NCBI RefSeq assembly: GCF_042646065.1
Contig: NZ_JBHRTA010000009.1
Span: 124,001-188,000, forward strand
Length of the DNA: 64,000 bases
DNA from: Parapedobacter deserti
GTDB lineage: Bacteria; Bacteroidota; Bacteroidia; Sphingobacteriales; Sphingobacteriaceae
Reading direction: 5' to 3'
Shown here: piece by piece, positions 43,599 through 51,867 of the stretch
How positions within the stretch are numbered: position 1 is the stretch's first letter
Layout of the letters: each line of letters opens with the position of its first letter
Translations under genes and position numbers: made by a program
The notes under the pieces: model-generated
Seen by the model: the letters and a program-made list of their open reading frames with translations, nothing else
Databases searched by the model: none
Told to the model about the DNA's origin: nothing

Positions 43599-45299
43599 AT
43601 GAATTTGAATGTCAAAGCAGATAAATCAAATACGTACGATGCAATTGTTGTAGGATCCGGTATCAGCGGAGGATGGGCTGTTAAGGAACTTACCGAAAAG
43701 GGGCTACGTGTGCTGCTACTGGAACGTGGACGTAATGTTGAACATATCAAGGACTATGATACAGCGTTAAAAGCACCTTGGCAGTTTACCTACCGGGGAA
43801 AGCTTACGGAAGAAAAGAAAAAAACGCATTACGTACAGCGCCGTGCGAGGGGGTATAATGAATTTAACGAACATTTTTGGGTCAACGACGAAGAGTGCCC
43901 TTATACGGAAGTAAAACGCTTCGATTGGTTCAGGGGCTACCACGTGGGGGGTAGATCATTGATGTGGGGTAGGCAGTGTTACCGATTCAGCGACCTGGAC
44001 TTCGAAGCGAATCTCCGGGATGGCCATGGGGTAGATTGGCCAATTCGCTATCGCGACATGGCACCTTGGTACGACTATGTTGAACGTTTCGCGGGGGTGA
44101 GTGGACAGCAGGAGGGATGGCCTTTTCTGCCAGATGGCGAATTCCTTCCACCCATGGCACTAAACTGTGTGGAACAATCCGTGAAGGAGAGAATTGAAAA
44201 GCACTATGACCGTAAGCGTATCCTAACGATTGGCAGGGTGGCTAACCTGACTGTTCCACACAACGGCAGGGCGCAATGTATGTACCGCTACCTCTGCAAT
44301 CGGGGTTGTCCGTTTGGTGCTTATTTCAGTACACAGTCTGCCACGTTACCGGCGGCTATGGCAACCGGTAAACTCACGCTGCGGCCATATGCTATCGTCA
44401 ACAGCGTATTGTACGACAAGGATACCAAAAGGGCCAAGGGGGTGTTGGTCATCGATGCTGAGACACACGAAACCACGGAGTATTATGCGAACGTGCTTTT
44501 TTTTAATGCCTCAACCTTGGCTACCACTTTTATCCTGCTAAACTCGATTTCGGAAGCGCACCCGAATGGTTTGGGAAACGGGAGTGGTCATTTGGGGCAT
44601 AACCTGATGGATCACCACTTTAGGTGTGGTGCCAATGGCGAGCCGGAGGGCTTCGAAGATCGGACTATCTATGGGCGCCGTCCAACGGGTATTTATATCC
44701 CTAGGTTCAGGAATATCCATGGCGAGAAACGAGATTACGTGAGGGGGTTCGGATACCAAGGGGGAGCCAACCGATCAGGTTGGCAAAATACGGTTGCAGA
44801 ACTAGCATTTGGCAGGGAGTTGAAAGGAGCGTTGGCCAAGCCGGGAAAATGGACCATCGGGCTCAATGGATTCGGCGAAACGCTTCCCTATTATGAAAAC
44901 CGAGCTTATATTGATAAGACAAAGCAAGACAAATGGGGACAACCGGTATTGGCCATAGACTGCGAATACAAGGCCAATGAGCTGAAGATGCGCGAGGACA
45001 TGATGAATGATGCTGCCGAGATGCTGGAGGTAGCAGGGATCAAAAACGTTAAAACCTACGATGAAAAAGCCTATCCGGGGGCGGCCATACATGAAATGGG
45101 AACAGCCAGGATGGGCAAGGATCCTAAAACATCGATATTGAACGAATGGAATCAACTGCACGAAGTGCGGAACGTGTTTGTGACCGACGGTTCCTGTATG
45201 ACCTCAAGCGCGTGCCAGAACCCGTCGCTGACCTACATGGCCCTTACTGCACGCGCATGTGATTATGCGGTCAAGGAAATGAAAAAAAACAATCTTTAA
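43599..45299 (+). CDS. GMC family FAD oxidoreductase (LacA-like, probable sugar 3-dehydrogenase)
   Basis: A 566-residue FAD-dependent dehydrogenase of the GMC family. The FAD-binding GSGISGG is at residues 19-25 and the GMC motif GGRSLMWGRQ follows at about 117-126. The active-site His-Asn pair is H498 (IHEMGTARMG) and N541 (CQNPSLTYM). Cysteines C227, C233 and C237 (C-x5-C-x3-C) fit the iron-sulfur motif seen in the catalytic subunits paired with a LacC-like partner. It has no own signal peptide, so it is probably piggy-backed to the periplasm by the upstream Tat subunit. It is predicted to oxidise a sugar hydroxyl, by analogy glucoside C3, but the substrate is unknown. It starts 12 bases after the small-subunit gene. 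Confidence 0.8.
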   Translation: MNLNVKADKSNTYDAIVVGSGISGGWAVKELTEKGLRVLLLERGRNVEHIKDYDTALKAPWQFTYRGKLTEEKKKTHYVQRRARGYNEFNEHFWVNDEECPYTEVKRFDWFRGYHVGGRSLMWGRQCYRFSDLDFEANLRDGHGVDWPIRYRDMAPWYDYVERFAGVSGQQEGWPFLPDGEFLPPMALNCVEQSVKERIEKHYDRKRILTIGRVANLTVPHNGRAQCMYRYLCNRGCPFGAYFSTQSATLPAAMATGKLTLRPYAIVNSVLYDKDTKRAKGVLVIDAETHETTEYYANVLFFNASTLATTFILLNSISEAHPNGLGNGSGHLGHNLMDHHFRCGANGEPEGFEDRTIYGRRPTGIYIPRFRNIHGEKRDYVRGFGYQGGANRSGWQNTVAELAFGRELKGALAKPGKWTIGLNGFGETLPYYENRAYIDKTKQDKWGQPVLAIDCEYKANELKMREDMMNDAAEMLEVAGIKNVKTYDEKAYPGAAIHEMGTARMGKDPKTSILNEWNQLHEVRNVFVTDGSCMTSSACQNPSLTYMALTARACDYAVKEMKKNNL

Positions 45300-45317
45300 C
45301 GTTGTCAAAACATCGAT

Positions 45318-46769
45318 ATGCACGTTATCGACTATATCATATTATTTTGCTATTTTACAGGGATCGTGGTTTTGGCCACCGTTTTCAGTAAATCCCAGAA
45401 ATCGCTGAAGGATTTTCTCATGGGGGGCGGAACGATTCCTTGGTGGGCAGCCGCTTTTGCAGGGATTGCCACCGTTACGAGTGCGATTTCTTATATCGGT
45501 GCCGTGGGGTTGGGATTCAGTTCAGATTTTACATTTTTACAGTACCGTTTAGCACTTCCGATAGCCATTCTGGTTATCTGTGTTGTTGTCCTTCCCTTCT
45601 TTTTTAACCTCAGGCTCTATTCAATTTACGAATACCTGGAGAGGCGTTTCAACCTTACCGTTAGGTTGGTTGGTAGCGGCCTGTTCGTCTTATTCAAAAG
45701 TTGCTTCTTGGCTATTGGCATCTTTGCACCAGCCATCATTATCAGTGTGCTTAGCGGTATCGACATGCTTTGGGTTATTCTCGTTACCGGTGTGCTTACC
45801 ACGCTGTATACGATGGTTGGTGGCATGAAAGCGGTTATCTGGACCGATGTGCCGCAGCTGTTTATCATGTTGGGCGGTATCTTCGTTATTATCGCTGTAG
45901 CGGTTTCGAAAATAGACGGTGGTTTTTCCGAGGTGCTAACGATGGGGGCAGCCAATGATAAATTTCAATTTTTTAACTTTTCCACCGATGTTACCGATAC
46001 CTATACTTTGCTGGGAGGAATTATTGGCGGGAGCTTTTTGATCATTTCACAATTTGGTACGGATCAGGCGGAAATGCAGCGTTTCTTAACAGTGGATTCG
46101 CTTAAAAAATCGAACTATGCATTCATTACATCGGTTTTGGTTGCATCCCTGATCGGGTTTTTGATTTTTTTCGAAGGCGCTGTATTATTTGCGTTTTATA
46201 AGCAACAAGGCCGAACTGATATTGATACCAACCAGGTATTTATTCGTTTCGTGATTGACGAACTGCCTACCGGATTTCGGGGATTCTTGGTTGCCGCATT
46301 GTTCGCTGCCTCCATGTCAACAATCAGTTCAGTCCTTAATTCGCTGACGACCGTTGTCCTTTCCGATTTTTACAACAGGTTTAGGAAAGAGGAGGCAACG
46401 GTTAGTTTCGCGAGGAAACTCACGCTCGGCATCGGGTTATTTTCGACATTGTTGGCGTGTTTTGGCGGATACCTGGGTAATATTCTAGAGGCATCGATGA
46501 CCGTGATTAATTTTTTTGGTGGAGCATTGGTCGGCCTATTTCTGCTGGGCATGCTGAGCCGGCGTGCTGGGCCGACCGGCGCACTGATTGGCTTTACCAC
46601 TGGTTTTCTTACCGTGGTGGCCGTGGCAAGTTTTACGGATGTTTCCTATATGTGGTACAGCGCTATTGGTGGTGTCGTCACGATTGCCAGCGGCGCTTTG
46701 GTTGGGGTGGTGCTTCGTGAGTCGCTGCGTGAAGACCAACAGCTGTTGGTGTTTGGGCGTCGACGGTAA
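45318..46769 (+). CDS. Sodium:solute symporter (SSS family)
   Basis: A 483-residue secondary transporter with 13 or so transmembrane helices. The SSS signatures are SLKDFLMGGGTIPWWAAAFAGIATVTSAISY near residue 30-60 and GFRGFLVAALFAASMSTISSVLNSLTTVV near residue 320-350, where sodium-binding residues are expected. It resembles the C-terminal part of the NanM-SSS fusion at 29825-32389 in these motifs, but it is stand-alone. Being last in the operon after the GMC oxidoreductase, it may import the oxidised product or a different sugar. The region 46770-46975 downstream shows no gene or terminator that I can support. Confidence 0.85.
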   Translation: MHVIDYIILFCYFTGIVVLATVFSKSQKSLKDFLMGGGTIPWWAAAFAGIATVTSAISYIGAVGLGFSSDFTFLQYRLALPIAILVICVVVLPFFFNLRLYSIYEYLERRFNLTVRLVGSGLFVLFKSCFLAIGIFAPAIIISVLSGIDMLWVILVTGVLTTLYTMVGGMKAVIWTDVPQLFIMLGGIFVIIAVAVSKIDGGFSEVLTMGAANDKFQFFNFSTDVTDTYTLLGGIIGGSFLIISQFGTDQAEMQRFLTVDSLKKSNYAFITSVLVASLIGFLIFFEGAVLFAFYKQQGRTDIDTNQVFIRFVIDELPTGFRGFLVAALFAASMSTISSVLNSLTTVVLSDFYNRFRKEEATVSFARKLTLGIGLFSTLLACFGGYLGNILEASMTVINFFGGALVGLFLLGMLSRRAGPTGALIGFTTGFLTVVAVASFTDVSYMWYSAIGGVVTIASGALVGVVLRESLREDQQLLVFGRRR

Positions 46770-46975
46770 CGAATAAGGGTGAAAACCGTACAAAACGATT
46801 GGTACTGACGGCGATAGTTGCTTTCACAGCAGCTTCCGTGTTTCACAGGAAAAGGTAAGCCCATAGAATACGGAAGAATGGGACGCGGAACCTAAAAAAT
46901 GAACATTAATGCTACAGACATCCCCTCAGATGCCCTCATTTCATTTGATGGGACTACATTGACCGGTCTATCTTC

Positions 46976-48262
46976 CTAGCGTTGGTCCAGCGGTATGTAG
47001 TCGCGTTTGATACTACCGATATATACCTGCCTTGGGCGACCAATGGGTTCTTTGTTTCCTTTCATTTCTTTCCATTGGGCAATCCAGCCCGGCAGTCTTC
47101 CAAGAGCAAACAACACTGTGAACATGTCGGTGGGGAAACCCAGCGCCCGATAAATGATGCCGGAGTAAAAATCCACATTTGGGTAAAGCTTCCGGTCTAC
47201 GAAATACTGGTCTTTCAATGCCGCCTCTTCCAGCTCCTTTGCAATATCCAACACCGGATCGTTGATGCCGAGCTTGTCCAGCACGTCGTCACAAGCCTTT
47301 TTGATGATTTTAGCACGCGGATCGAAATTTTTATATACCCGGTGTCCGAATCCCATTAAGCGGAATGGATCGTTCTTATCCTTCGCTTTCGCTAGCCATT
47401 TTGCGCTGTCACCGCCATCATTGCGGATGTTTTCAAGCATTTCGATGACCGCTTGGTTTGCACCGCCGTGCAGCGGGCCCCAAAGCGCGGAGATGCCCGC
47501 GGATATGGACGCATACATGTTGGCGTTGGAGGATCCTACGATGCGAACGGTAGACGTAGAGCAGTTTTGCTCATGGTCGGCGTGCAAGATGAGTAATTTA
47601 TGCATCGCGTCTACGACAACCTTGTCTATAGTTATATCTTCCGTGATTTGGCCAAACGTCATATTTAGGAAGTTGTGCACGTAATTAAGCTCGTTTCGAG
47701 GATAAATGACGGGGTGGCCAAGGGATTTTTTGTATATCCAAGACACAATAGTCGGCATTTTAGCCAAGAGCTTAATGATGGTCAGGTTTTCCTCTTCTTC
47801 GCTGGGATTAGGGTTGAGCGATTCCGGATAAAATGCAGACAATGCGCCGACTAAACAAGACAACTGGCCCATAGGATGCGATTTCGATGGGAACCCATCG
47901 AAAAACTTCTTCATGTCTTCATGGATCAAGGTGTGTCGGCTGATCTTTTTCCGGAAATCGGACAATGTGTCGGCCGAAGGAAGGTCACCATATATCAGCA
48001 AATATGCGACTTCCAAGAAAGTCGACTGTTCAGCCAACTGCTCAATAGGATATCCCCTGTAACGCAACACGCCTTTCTCGCCATCCAAAAACGTAACGGC
48101 ACTTTTCGTCGCGCCGGTGTTTTTGAACCCGGGATCGATGGTGATCGCTCCAGACAGGTCGCGAAGCTTTGAAATATCGATACCTTGCTCGTTTTCCGTG
48201 CCCGTAACTACCGGTAGTTCATGCGTATTACCGTTTATTGATATAGAAGCTATTTCTGACAT
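46976..48262 (-). CDS. gltA: Citrate synthase
   Basis: Type II citrate synthase (428 residues) condenses acetyl-CoA and oxaloacetate in the first step of the TCA cycle. The catalytic histidines are in GPLHGGANQAV and GFGHRVYK, and the catalytic aspartate in YPNVDFYSG. ILHADHEQNCSTSTVRIVGSSNANMY is the conserved segment preceding them. The N-terminal extension (IDISKLRDLSGAITIDPGF) is typical of the type II, NADH-regulated group, although allostery cannot be judged. A minus-strand TACATTTG (48283-48290) lies 21 bases before ATG 48262. It converges on the locus ending at 46769. Confidence 0.97.
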   Translation of the reverse strand: MSEIASISINGNTHELPVVTGTENEQGIDISKLRDLSGAITIDPGFKNTGATKSAVTFLDGEKGVLRYRGYPIEQLAEQSTFLEVAYLLIYGDLPSADTLSDFRKKISRHTLIHEDMKKFFDGFPSKSHPMGQLSCLVGALSAFYPESLNPNPSEEEENLTIIKLLAKMPTIVSWIYKKSLGHPVIYPRNELNYVHNFLNMTFGQITEDITIDKVVVDAMHKLLILHADHEQNCSTSTVRIVGSSNANMYASISAGISALWGPLHGGANQAVIEMLENIRNDGGDSAKWLAKAKDKNDPFRLMGFGHRVYKNFDPRAKIIKKACDDVLDKLGINDPVLDIAKELEEAALKDQYFVDRKLYPNVDFYSGIIYRALGFPTDMFTVLFALGRLPGWIAQWKEMKGNKEPIGRPRQVYIGSIKRDYIPLDQR

Positions 48263-48282
48263 AATTGTAACTGGATGAATTG

Positions 48283-48290
48283 CAAATGTA
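48283..48290 (-). promoter_or_regulatory. -7 element of gltA
   Basis: TACATTTG on the minus strand matches TAnnTTTG and is placed about 21 bases before the gltA start. There is no good TTG at the usual distance. Confidence 0.4.
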
Positions 48291-48429
48291 ATGAAATTGG
48301 CAAAATATTAAAGCGTTAAACCGATTATATTGCGATTTTAATGTTAATTTAATATCTAAATTAACGTTGCTGATTAGCCGTCAGATCGAGTCTTTTAGAA
48401 AAAGCATATAGCTTTTGTTAGGTTTTCTA

Positions 48430-48462
48430 CGTAATTTCCGTAACTTTACGCTTTATACGTAA
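48430..48462 (+). promoter_or_regulatory. CGTAA/TTACG half-sites and promoter of the blaI-M56 operon
   Basis: CGTAA occurs at 48430-48434, 48439-48443 and 48458-48462, and TTACG at 48446-48450. TTACG-N7-CGTAA (48446-48462) forms an inverted repeat overlapping a -7-like TAACTTTA box (48441-48448). The cluster sits directly in front of blaI, fitting autorepression by a dimeric BlaI-type repressor. Confidence 0.5.
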
Positions 48463-48474
48463 TAACGCGATGGC

Positions 48475-48840
48475 ATGGAAAAATTGACGATTCAAGAAGA
48501 AGAGGCAATGCAACTCATATGGCGCAACCAGGGTGGGTTTGTTAAAGAACTGCTGGATAGAATGCCGGGAGAAAAAACGCCATATACAACGCTGGCGTCG
48601 ACCATCAAAAATTTGCAACGCAAAGGTTATGTCAAAGCCGTGAAATATGCGAACGCTTATCGATATGAGCCGATAGTCGCTGAAGAGGACTATAAGAAGG
48701 TGTTTATGAACGGTTTCGTAAGCGATTATTTTAGAAACTCCTACAAGGAGCTAGTAAGCTTTTTTGCCAAAGAGGAAAAAATCAGTGCGGAGGACTTGGA
48801 TGAAATTATCAGAATGATCAAGGAAGAAAAAAGTGAATAG
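48475..48840 (+). CDS. BlaI/MecI/CopY family transcriptional repressor
   Basis: A 121-residue winged-helix repressor. The recognition-helix region TPYTTLASTIKNLQRKGYVK (residues 37-56) is classical for BlaI/MecI, preceded by EEEAMQLIWRNQGGFVKELLDRM, and the C-terminal helices (KEEKISAEDLDEIIRMIKEEKSE) form the dimerisation and proteolysis region. It has no CopY-type C-x-C metal site. The M56 peptidase gene begins two bases after its stop codon, so the pair should work as repressor and signal-activated protease, as in the beta-lactam systems of Gram-positive bacteria. Here the target genes and signal are unknown. The CGTAA cluster upstream suggests autoregulation. Confidence 0.9.
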   Translation: MEKLTIQEEEAMQLIWRNQGGFVKELLDRMPGEKTPYTTLASTIKNLQRKGYVKAVKYANAYRYEPIVAEEDYKKVFMNGFVSDYFRNSYKELVSFFAKEEKISAEDLDEIIRMIKEEKSE

Positions 48841-48842
48841 CT

Positions 48843-50453
48843 ATGCCCGATATTATTCTATACTTGCTCAAGGCGAATCTATCTATCGTGTTGTTTTATT
48901 TTGGGTACCGCTGCCTGCTGCGCAAACTGACATTTTACAACCTCAATCGCTTCTATCTGCTGTTTGCGCTGGTTTTTTCCATAAGTTATCCGATAATAAA
49001 TGTAAAAGGCTGGTTGGTAGCTCAGCCGAAAATTTCGAGTGAAATCGGATTGATTATTCCCGACTGGCAACAGATACCGACCGACACATTCAGTTTATGG
49101 CCTTACGTAACTGTCTTGTTCTGGCTGGGAGGGGGCTGGTTTACGTTGAGGCTGCTGGCACGGCTTGGCAGCTTGTGGAGCATCCATCGGCGATCTATAG
49201 TGGCCAATTGGCGGTTGTTCCGGTACCGGCAGGTTTTCGATAATGTTCTGCCTTTTTCATTTTGGCGGAACATCTACCTCAATATACATAGCCATGGTGA
49301 TGATGAATTAAGTGAAATCTTTGAGCACGAACAAATCCATGTCAACGAATTGCATACTGTTGACGTATTGGCCTCGGAAATATGTAGCGTCATCTGCTGG
49401 TTCAATCCGGCTGCCTGGTTGGTTCGGATTGCAATCCGAGAAAACCTCGAATTCATCACAGATCGACGCGTGCTCCAAAGCGGTGTGGATAAAAGGACCT
49501 ACCAATACAGTCTACTGAAGGTCGGCCAGCAGGCTGCAGTCAATTCTGTGTTAGCGAATAGTTTCAATTTCAATAGTCTAAAGCGGAGAATTATCATGAT
49601 GAACATGCGCAGTTCATCCCGGCTGCAGTTGGGCAAGTATGTGTTTGCCATTCCTGTCATCGCATTTTTTGTGCTGGTATTCACCCTCACTAAAGCCTAT
49701 GAACAGGATTCTGCCCTTATTTTTACCATGGCTGCCGCGGATACGGAAAGCGACCAGCCGGCTATATCACGGCAGGATACCGCCATTGAGCGCAAAGAGG
49801 AATCCACTGTGCTTAATGAAATCGACAGCATACAAGTCGTAGGGCATTCCGGTGCGGACGCACGCAATCCCGACACTCCAGAGGTTAAAATATCCATCCG
49901 GAATAGCTCAAGTAATGATCCGCTTTATGTGGTAGACGGCGAGTCTCTGGCAATGGATTTCGATCGAAGTAGTATGGATCCATATGACATCGCAAGCATC
50001 ACCGTGCTGAAAGATGCTTCGGCGATAGCGTTGTATGGGGAACGCGGCGTCAACGGTGTTATTCTCATTATCACGAAAAAAGCCGTCGCAAAAAGCACGG
50101 GAAACCATCAGAAACGTTCAGGTGCGGACAGTGCTGCTCAAAAAATGGTCTTGCCGGTAACCGCTGAACAGCGGTTGCCGATGGATGGCACTGTCAGGCT
50201 GGATACGGTGAAGACCACGAAGCCGCAAGCGATTGAGTCCAATATGTTTCGCATTGGTCGTAGCGATGACCAACCGTTGTACCTCATAGACGGCCAAGAA
50301 GCAAGCACCGAAGATTTGAAAAAGTTGTCTCCAGACGATATCTCCGCCGTGAATGTATGGAAAGAGGAAAGCGGTATTGAGAAATACGGTGAAAAAGGCG
50401 CGAATGGGGTAGTTGAAATTACCACAAAAAAAAGCCAGAAGAATAAAAAGTAG
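48843..50453 (+). CDS. M56 (BlaR1-like) metallopeptidase receptor with two TonB-plug-like domains
   Basis: A 536-residue membrane receptor. Four hydrophobic segments (about residues 5-21, 33-52, 87-103 and 265-285) frame a zinc-protease domain with H162-E-x-x-H166 (EHEQIHVNEL) and a likely third ligand near E179. The C-terminal part (about 355-530) is not a penicillin-binding domain. It holds two TonB-plug-like motifs, DPLYVVDGESLA...GERGVNGVILIITKK (about 359-413) and QPLYLIDGQ...GEKGANGVVEITTKK (478-530). Activation of the protease should inactivate the adjacent BlaI repressor. The plug-like segments may contact TonB-linked transporters or merely mimic them. The gene starts two bases after blaI. 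Confidence 0.8.
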   Translation: MPDIILYLLKANLSIVLFYFGYRCLLRKLTFYNLNRFYLLFALVFSISYPIINVKGWLVAQPKISSEIGLIIPDWQQIPTDTFSLWPYVTVLFWLGGGWFTLRLLARLGSLWSIHRRSIVANWRLFRYRQVFDNVLPFSFWRNIYLNIHSHGDDELSEIFEHEQIHVNELHTVDVLASEICSVICWFNPAAWLVRIAIRENLEFITDRRVLQSGVDKRTYQYSLLKVGQQAAVNSVLANSFNFNSLKRRIIMMNMRSSSRLQLGKYVFAIPVIAFFVLVFTLTKAYEQDSALIFTMAAADTESDQPAISRQDTAIERKEESTVLNEIDSIQVVGHSGADARNPDTPEVKISIRNSSSNDPLYVVDGESLAMDFDRSSMDPYDIASITVLKDASAIALYGERGVNGVILIITKKAVAKSTGNHQKRSGADSAAQKMVLPVTAEQRLPMDGTVRLDTVKTTKPQAIESNMFRIGRSDDQPLYLIDGQEASTEDLKKLSPDDISAVNVWKEESGIEKYGEKGANGVVEITTKKSQKNKK

Positions 50454-50472
50454 CGCTGCCCCTGGTCAGAAT

Positions 50473-51039
50473 TTACTTATTGAATTGCGTCATGGTTAAT
50501 TCCGTGCCTATTTGGACAATGCTGTTGACCATCTGCACCGAACGCTCGATAAGCTGGGGCAGTTCTTTCAATTCATCGTCATCGAACCCACTCAGCACGT
50601 AGTCCACCTGCCTGCCCTTCGGGTAATTGTCGCCTATTCCGAAACGCAGACGCGGATACCCTTGTCCGCCACATAGTGTCTCGATGCTTTTCAGTCCGTT
50701 ATGCCCACCGCTACTACCTTTTGCGCGTAACCGGAGCTTACCAAAGGGCAGAGCGATTTCATCGACGATGACCAGTATATCCGATAAGGGTATCTTCAGT
50801 TCGTGCATCCAATAGTTGACGGCTTTCCCACTCAAATTCATGTAGGTGGTCGGTTTGATGAGGAAAACACTGTTGCCGCGCTGACGGTATTCGGTGTAGT
50901 ACGCGTACCGCAACGTAGAAAAGGTGGTCCCCGCCTGCTTGGCCAACTCGTCAGCAACCATAAAGCCTATGTTGTGGCGGTTATCAGCGTATTCCGCCCC
51001 GATATTCCCCAAGCCAACGATGAGGTGTTTCTTTGCCAT
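50473..51039 (-). CDS. pth: Peptidyl-tRNA hydrolase
   Basis: Pth (188 residues) cleaves the ester of peptidyl-tRNA released by drop-off, recycling tRNA. The catalytic histidine is in NRHNIGFMVADELA, preceded by LIVGLGNIGAEYADNRHN. The FLIKPTTYMNLSGKAV motif and the RLRAKGSSGGHNGLKSI region are conserved, including the second histidine. It lies downstream of rplY, separated by a strong terminator, so it may be transcribed separately or by read-through. The neighbourhood rplY-pth is common across bacteria. Confidence 0.96.
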   Translation of the reverse strand: MAKKHLIVGLGNIGAEYADNRHNIGFMVADELAKQAGTTFSTLRYAYYTEYRQRGNSVFLIKPTTYMNLSGKAVNYWMHELKIPLSDILVIVDEIALPFGKLRLRAKGSSGGHNGLKSIETLCGGQGYPRLRFGIGDNYPKGRQVDYVLSGFDDDELKELPQLIERSVQMVNSIVQIGTELTMTQFNK

Positions 51040-51091
51040 TCCGGTGCGAAAATACGACTATTTAGCACATTGCACACCAAATCATTAAAAC

Positions 51092-51124
51092 AAAAAGCAC
51101 CGACCAGCAGGGTCGGTGCTTTTT
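51092..51124 (-). terminator. rplY rho-independent terminator
   Basis: AAAAAGCACCGACC (51092-51105), loop AGCAG, GGTCGGTGCTTTTT (51111-51124): a perfect 14-bp stem with a T-run on either strand. It lies about 27 bases after the rplY stop codon and before pth on the minus strand. Confidence 0.9.
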
Positions 51125-51151
51125 GCACGGTATGGCATGTAGCCCCAGCTG

Positions 51152-51742
51152 TTATTTTTTCTTCTCTGCTTTGGCCGCTTCTTGTTCGGCTTGACGTAAT
51201 GCACGTGACATGATTACCGAAACGATGGTGTCATCGGCATTGTTAAGAACTTTTGCATTTTCTAATCGGACGTCGCTTACACGCACCGATTTGCCGACTT
51301 CCAGGCTTTCAAGACTTACTTCAATGTATTGAGGCAAATCTTTTGGAAGGGCCTTTACACGAAGCGTACGAAGTTTCTGCACCAACTTGCCGCCCACTTT
51401 CACACCAGGGGAAGTACCGGTCAGCTTGATCGGGATATTCAGTGCTACCTCCTTTTTGTCATTAAGTTCAAGGAAGTCGATGTGACGTACTTGGTCAGTA
51501 AGTGGGTGAAACTGGGTGTCTTGGAGGATGGCTTGAAATTTCTTGCCATCGATATCCAAGTCGATGAAATGAACATCCGGCGTATATATGGCCGGTTTCA
51601 AATCAGTTGCGGATACGGCAAAGTGGTACTGTGCTGTACCACCGTAGAGCACTGCCGGCACTTTACCGGCATAGCGTAGCTCCTTCGCATCTCTTTTCCC
51701 TACGTTCTTTCTTAAAGAACCGCTAATAGCAATTGATTTCAT
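51152..51742 (-). CDS. rplY: 50S ribosomal protein L25/general stress protein Ctc
   Basis: L25 of the Ctc/TL5 type (196 residues) binds 5S rRNA in the large ribosomal subunit. The N-terminal L25 domain (SGSLRKNVGKRDAKELRYAGKVPAVLYGG) is followed by the Ctc beta domain (LNIPIKLTGTSPGVKVGGKLVQ and VSLESLEVGKSVRVSDV). The tail is short, basic and alanine/lysine-rich (QAEQEAAKAEKKK). A strong hairpin terminator follows, and a minus-strand TATATTTG box (51776-51783) is upstream. It is likely a single-gene transcript. Confidence 0.95.
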   Translation of the reverse strand: MKSIAISGSLRKNVGKRDAKELRYAGKVPAVLYGGTAQYHFAVSATDLKPAIYTPDVHFIDLDIDGKKFQAILQDTQFHPLTDQVRHIDFLELNDKKEVALNIPIKLTGTSPGVKVGGKLVQKLRTLRVKALPKDLPQYIEVSLESLEVGKSVRVSDVRLENAKVLNNADDTIVSVIMSRALRQAEQEAAKAEKKK

Positions 51743-51775
51743 TTTAATTAATTTAACTTTCTGAATTTAAGGTCG

Positions 51776-51783
51776 CAAATATA
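51776..51783 (-). promoter_or_regulatory. -7 element of rplY
   Basis: TATATTTG on the minus strand lies about 34 bases before the rplY ATG and matches TAnnTTTG. A -33 TTG is not obvious. Confidence 0.45.
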
Positions 51784-51867
51784 AGAAAAAGTGTTTGATC
51801 TATATATGTGATTCAAAAATAGTTTCTATATACTTATATAAACCATATGTGAGCATTGAAAGTCTCG

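Noticed and set aside
46770..46975. Possible terminator or extra gene after the SSS symporter
   Set aside because: No stable hairpin with a T-run and no long frame with family resemblance was found.
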